A stretch of 34,544 bases of DNA from Candidatus Poribacteria bacterium (GTDB lineage: Bacteria > Poribacteria > WGA-4E > WGA-3G). A model generated the notes under the pieces. That model did no database searches. It was not told the DNA's origin and was given only the letters and a program-made list of their open reading frames with translations. A program made the translations under genes and the position numbers. Within the stretch, counting starts at the first letter, position 1; each line of letters opens with the position of its first letter. Shown here piece by piece: positions 31,972-34,544 of this stretch. The stretch spans positions 1 through 34,544 of the forward strand of contig JAJEIP010000056.1 of NCBI GenBank assembly GCA_022827885.1, read 5' to 3'.

Positions 31972-34521
31972 ATGAAAAGAACACGATTCTCCATTTTTTT
32001 GATAACCATTCTATTTTTAATTATGTATCTACCGAGTGGCTTTGCCCAAGATTCTCCACAATGGCATCTGCCTGAAGGTGTCAAAACGCGCCTCGGCAAA
32101 GGGTGGAATTCCGAGATGGCATATTCCCCAGATGGAATACGTTTGGCAGTCGCGAGTAGTATCGGCGTTTGGCTCTACGATGCCGGGACAGGCAAAGAAC
32201 TTAACCTGCTCACAAGGCATACGGGTGAGGTCAGATGCGTCTCGTTCAGTCCAGATGGACAGACGTTAGCGAGTGGAGGTACTGCCATCCAACTGTGGGA
32301 TGCGAGAACGGGGGTGCCTCTTCAGAGGCTACAGGCGTATATGGGTTGGGTTTTGAGTATCTCGTTCAGTCCAGATGGACAGACGATGGCGAATGGAAGT
32401 AGTGACTCGACTGTTCACCTATGGGATGTGAGGACAGGGGCACATCTTCGCACGCTGAACGGACATACGGGTCAGGTTAATAGTGTGATGTTTAGTCCCA
32501 ATGGTCAAACGCTGGCGAGTGGGAGTTGGGACGAGACCATCCGATTATGGGATGTGAGAACGGGGGCGCATCTTCGGACGTTGAGGGGGCATGCGCGTGG
32601 GGTCAACAGTGTTGTGTTCAGTCCAGATGGGCAGACGCTTGTGAGTGGGAGTTGGGACGGGACTATCCGTTTCTGGGATGTGAAGACAGGTGTCCAACTT
32701 CGGACGCTGAGGCATGAGTGGACGGTCAACAGTGTCGTGTTAAGTCCAGATGGGCAGACACTCGCAAGTGGGCATTATGGATTCATCCATCTATGGGATG
32801 TGGGGACGGGGCATCACCGTCAGACGCTGAGAGGACATCCGAGCTACGTCGAGAGGGTCGTGTTCAGTCCAGATGGGCAGACGCTTGTGAGTGGGAGTTG
32901 GGACGGGACTATCCGTTTCTGGGAGACGAGAACAGGGGCATATCTCCGCACACTGACAGGGCATGAGCGTGGGGTCAATAGTGTAGCACTCAGTCCCGAT
33001 GGACAGACGCTGGCGAGTGGGATCGAAGATGCTACCATCCGTCTGTGGAATATCTCAAGTGGGAGGGATCTGCGGACGCTCGCCGAGGGAACGTCAGGGA
33101 TCCAGAGTGTCGCGTTCAGTCCCGATGGTCGGACATTGGCGAGTGGGCATTATGATGGCATAGTTCGTCTCTGGGATACGAAAACCGGTGAACATCTTCG
33201 CATGCTTGAAGGGCATAAGCGTTGGGTCTATAGCGTAGCCTTTAGCCCGGATAGTTTTACACTTGTGAGTGGTGGAGATAACATTCATCTCTGGGATGTG
33301 AGAACCGGCGCACATCTTCGGACCCTTGAGGGGCATACAGGTAGTGTCAAGAGTGTTGTGTTCAATCCCGATGGGCAGACGATCGCAAGTGGGGGTGGGC
33401 ATCCGGATAATACCATCCGTCTCTGGGATGTGAGAACCGGTGAACATCTTCGCACGCTTGAAGGGCATACGTTTGCAGTTGATAGCGTCGTGTTCAGTCC
33501 CGATGGGCAGATGCTGGCAAGTGGAAGTCAGGAGGTAATTCAGTTGTGGAATGCGAGGACCGGGGCGCACCTCCGGACGCTGACAAGACATCTGGCTTGG
33601 GTTCACAGTGTCGCGTTCAGTCCCGATGGGCAGACGTTGGCGAGTGGGAGTTTGGACGATATCATTCGCTTATGGGACGTGCCGACTGGTGAGCATCTTC
33701 GGACGCTCGAAGGGCATACAGGTAGTGTCAATAGTGTCGTATTCAGTCCAGATGGGCAGACGTTAGTGAGTGGGAGTTCGGACGGCACAGTGCTTCTGTG
33801 GGATCTCGCACCTACCGCACAGGAATCGAAAAGAATTGTAGCGGATATCAACGCTGACGGTATCGTGAACATCCAAGATTTGGTGTTGGTTGCTTCCAAC
33901 TTTGGAAAAACTGGGGAAAATATCGCCGATATCAACGGCGATCACGTTGTGAATATCGTGGATTTGACATTGGTTGCCGGCATGTTAGACAACGTTGCCG
34001 GTGCCCCGTCAGTATGGGGGAGCGGTTTGGAGATCAATCCTACAAGAGACCAAGTCGAACAGTGGTTACGTGAGGCACAACAAGTAAATCTCACAAATTC
34101 GGACTTTCAGCGTGGGATTCTGGTGTTGGAGCAGCTTCTCGCCGAATTGACTCCTACAGAGACAACACTCCTGCCGAACTACCCGAACCCGTTCAATCCT
34201 GAGACGTGGATACCCTACCAGCTCGCAACACCCGCAGATGCAAGTATATCCATCTATACGGCAAGTGGACAATTGGTTAGGAAATTAGATTTAGGACATC
34301 AACCTATAGGTATCTATGAATCCCGGAGTCGTGCGGCGTATTGGGATGGCAGAAACACACTCGGTGAACCCGTCGCGAGCGGTGTGTATTTCTATACGCT
34401 CACTGCCGGGGATTTCACTGCCACGCGGAAGATGTTGATACAAACTATAAATAAAAGGAGAAACTTTTTTGAACCTCGTTTTTTCATTCCTTTGACAATT
34501 ATAACCCAAGCCACCTATTGA
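31972..34521 (+). CDS. Secreted WD40 protein with 14 blades, dockerin and C-terminal sorting domain
   Basis: An 849-aa exported protein. The signal peptide (about 1-25) ends in SGFAQ. Fourteen WD40 repeats run from about residue 42 to 618, each with the core SVVFSPDGQTLASGS...IRLWDVRTG...LRTLxGH, consistent with two seven-bladed propellers. A dockerin follows (about 622-678; VADINADGIVNIQD and IADINGDHVVNIVD), then a helical linker and the NYPNPFNPETWIPY sorting domain (about 731-823) shared with the giant gene upstream. The normal end of that domain (ATRKMLI) is followed by about 25 extra residues encoded by a copy of the gene's own leader and signal region. Role: probably surface protein-protein interaction. 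A weak AAGGA precedes the ATG. Confidence 0.93.
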   Translation: MKRTRFSIFLITILFLIMYLPSGFAQDSPQWHLPEGVKTRLGKGWNSEMAYSPDGIRLAVASSIGVWLYDAGTGKELNLLTRHTGEVRCVSFSPDGQTLASGGTAIQLWDARTGVPLQRLQAYMGWVLSISFSPDGQTMANGSSDSTVHLWDVRTGAHLRTLNGHTGQVNSVMFSPNGQTLASGSWDETIRLWDVRTGAHLRTLRGHARGVNSVVFSPDGQTLVSGSWDGTIRFWDVKTGVQLRTLRHEWTVNSVVLSPDGQTLASGHYGFIHLWDVGTGHHRQTLRGHPSYVERVVFSPDGQTLVSGSWDGTIRFWETRTGAYLRTLTGHERGVNSVALSPDGQTLASGIEDATIRLWNISSGRDLRTLAEGTSGIQSVAFSPDGRTLASGHYDGIVRLWDTKTGEHLRMLEGHKRWVYSVAFSPDSFTLVSGGDNIHLWDVRTGAHLRTLEGHTGSVKSVVFNPDGQTIASGGGHPDNTIRLWDVRTGEHLRTLEGHTFAVDSVVFSPDGQMLASGSQEVIQLWNARTGAHLRTLTRHLAWVHSVAFSPDGQTLASGSLDDIIRLWDVPTGEHLRTLEGHTGSVNSVVFSPDGQTLVSGSSDGTVLLWDLAPTAQESKRIVADINADGIVNIQDLVLVASNFGKTGENIADINGDHVVNIVDLTLVAGMLDNVAGAPSVWGSGLEINPTRDQVEQWLREAQQVNLTNSDFQRGILVLEQLLAELTPTETTLLPNYPNPFNPETWIPYQLATPADASISIYTASGQLVRKLDLGHQPIGIYESRSRAAYWDGRNTLGEPVASGVYFYTLTAGDFTATRKMLIQTINKRRNFFEPRFFIPLTIITQATY
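32614..32678 (+). repeat. 65-bp exact direct repeat in WD40 gene, first copy (blade 5)
   Basis: Identical at every base to 32860-32924 (blade 7), 246 bp or exactly 82 codons apart. It covers the core from VFSPDGQTLVSG through SWDGTIRFW. Perfect nucleotide identity implies recent duplication or gene conversion. Confidence 0.9.
32860..32924 (+). repeat. 65-bp exact direct repeat in WD40 gene, second copy (blade 7)
   Basis: Second copy of the blade-core repeat at 32614-32678. The sequences diverge immediately outside the 65 bp (blade 5 continues GATGTGAAG, blade 7 continues GACGAGAAC). Confidence 0.9.
34435..34456 (+). repeat. 22-bp direct repeat, right copy (3' end of WD40 gene)
   Basis: Identical to 31938-31959. 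It is followed by AAGGAG and then a stretch that, read in the WD40 frame (PRFFIPLTII), resembles the start of the WD40 protein's signal peptide (TRFSIFLITI). This suggests the relic of a second gene start. Confidence 0.8.
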
Positions 34522-34531
34522 TAAACATAGC

Positions 34532-34544
34532 ACTCCGCTGGAGT
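34532..34544. repeat. Small palindrome at the window end
   Basis: ACTCC-GCT-GGAGT, a 5-bp stem with a 3-nt loop, cut by the window edge; the stem may extend outward because GC precedes it. It lies 11 nt after the WD40 gene stop. Confidence 0.4.

Noticed and set aside
33094-33606. Long antisense open frame opposite the WD40 gene
   Set aside because: It follows the WD40 repeat periodicity and has no start signal; a shadow of the repeated coding strand.
1-34544. CRISPR arrays, rRNA or tRNA genes
   Set aside because: No regularly spaced repeats or recognisable RNA gene sequence were found; the only regular repeats are WD40 and LRR coding repeats.

Overview
The window reads as bacterial chromosome from a Gram-negative-type (outer-membrane-bearing), poorly studied phylum. 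The best fit is Candidatus Poribacteria or a close relative. This is inferred from gene content: several PhyH-family dioxygenases next to Gfo/Idh and amidohydrolase genes, planctomycete-style cytochrome c/LRR and WD40 exoproteins ending in dockerin plus an NPFNPETW-type C-terminal sorting domain, paired DUF1670 genes, and short dispersed intergenic palindromes. No sequence search was run, so the assignment is from pattern recognition only.

Left part (1-12.5 kb): the tail of an IS630-type transposase, then the MCE lipid-transport genes mlaF and mlaD with no mlaE between or before them. Next comes a housekeeping run: radA, a yacL-like membrane PIN/TRAM protein, ispD, ispF and cysS. This order resembles the Firmicute radA-disA-yacL-ispD-ispF-...-cysS neighbourhood with pieces missing. 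Two discoidin-like lipoproteins follow, then dprA and the t6A tRNA-modification genes tsaD and tsaC.

Middle (12.5-25.7 kb): a small membrane protein, a convergent Gfo/Idh oxidoreductase, an orphan nuoI followed directly by an MT-A70 adenine methyltransferase, and a 935-aa protein with no recognisable family. Then comes a malate/lactate-dehydrogenase-fold protein that has lost its catalytic and cofactor motifs, an XdhC-type maturation factor, a small unknown protein and a PhyH dioxygenase. On the minus strand are two more PhyH dioxygenases with a DUF420 membrane protein downstream, and an amidohydrolase.

Right part (25.9-34.5 kb): two very large secreted proteins flank a minus-strand pair of DUF1670 genes. 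The first joins a haem-c module, leucine-rich repeats, a cohesin domain, a dockerin and the C-terminal sorting domain. The second has 14 WD40 blades (two seven-blade propellers), a dockerin and the same sorting domain. Together they suggest a cohesin/dockerin-assembled surface system. The WD40 gene shows recent internal blade duplication and lies between two copies of a 22-bp sequence. The distal copy looks like the relic of another gene start.

Across the window a roughly 20-bp motif (ACCGCAAGGTAAAATTAAA) sits directly upstream of several unrelated starts (mlaF, radA, the DUF420 gene) and has been absorbed into the coding sequence of tsaC. No rRNA, tRNA or CRISPR array was seen.
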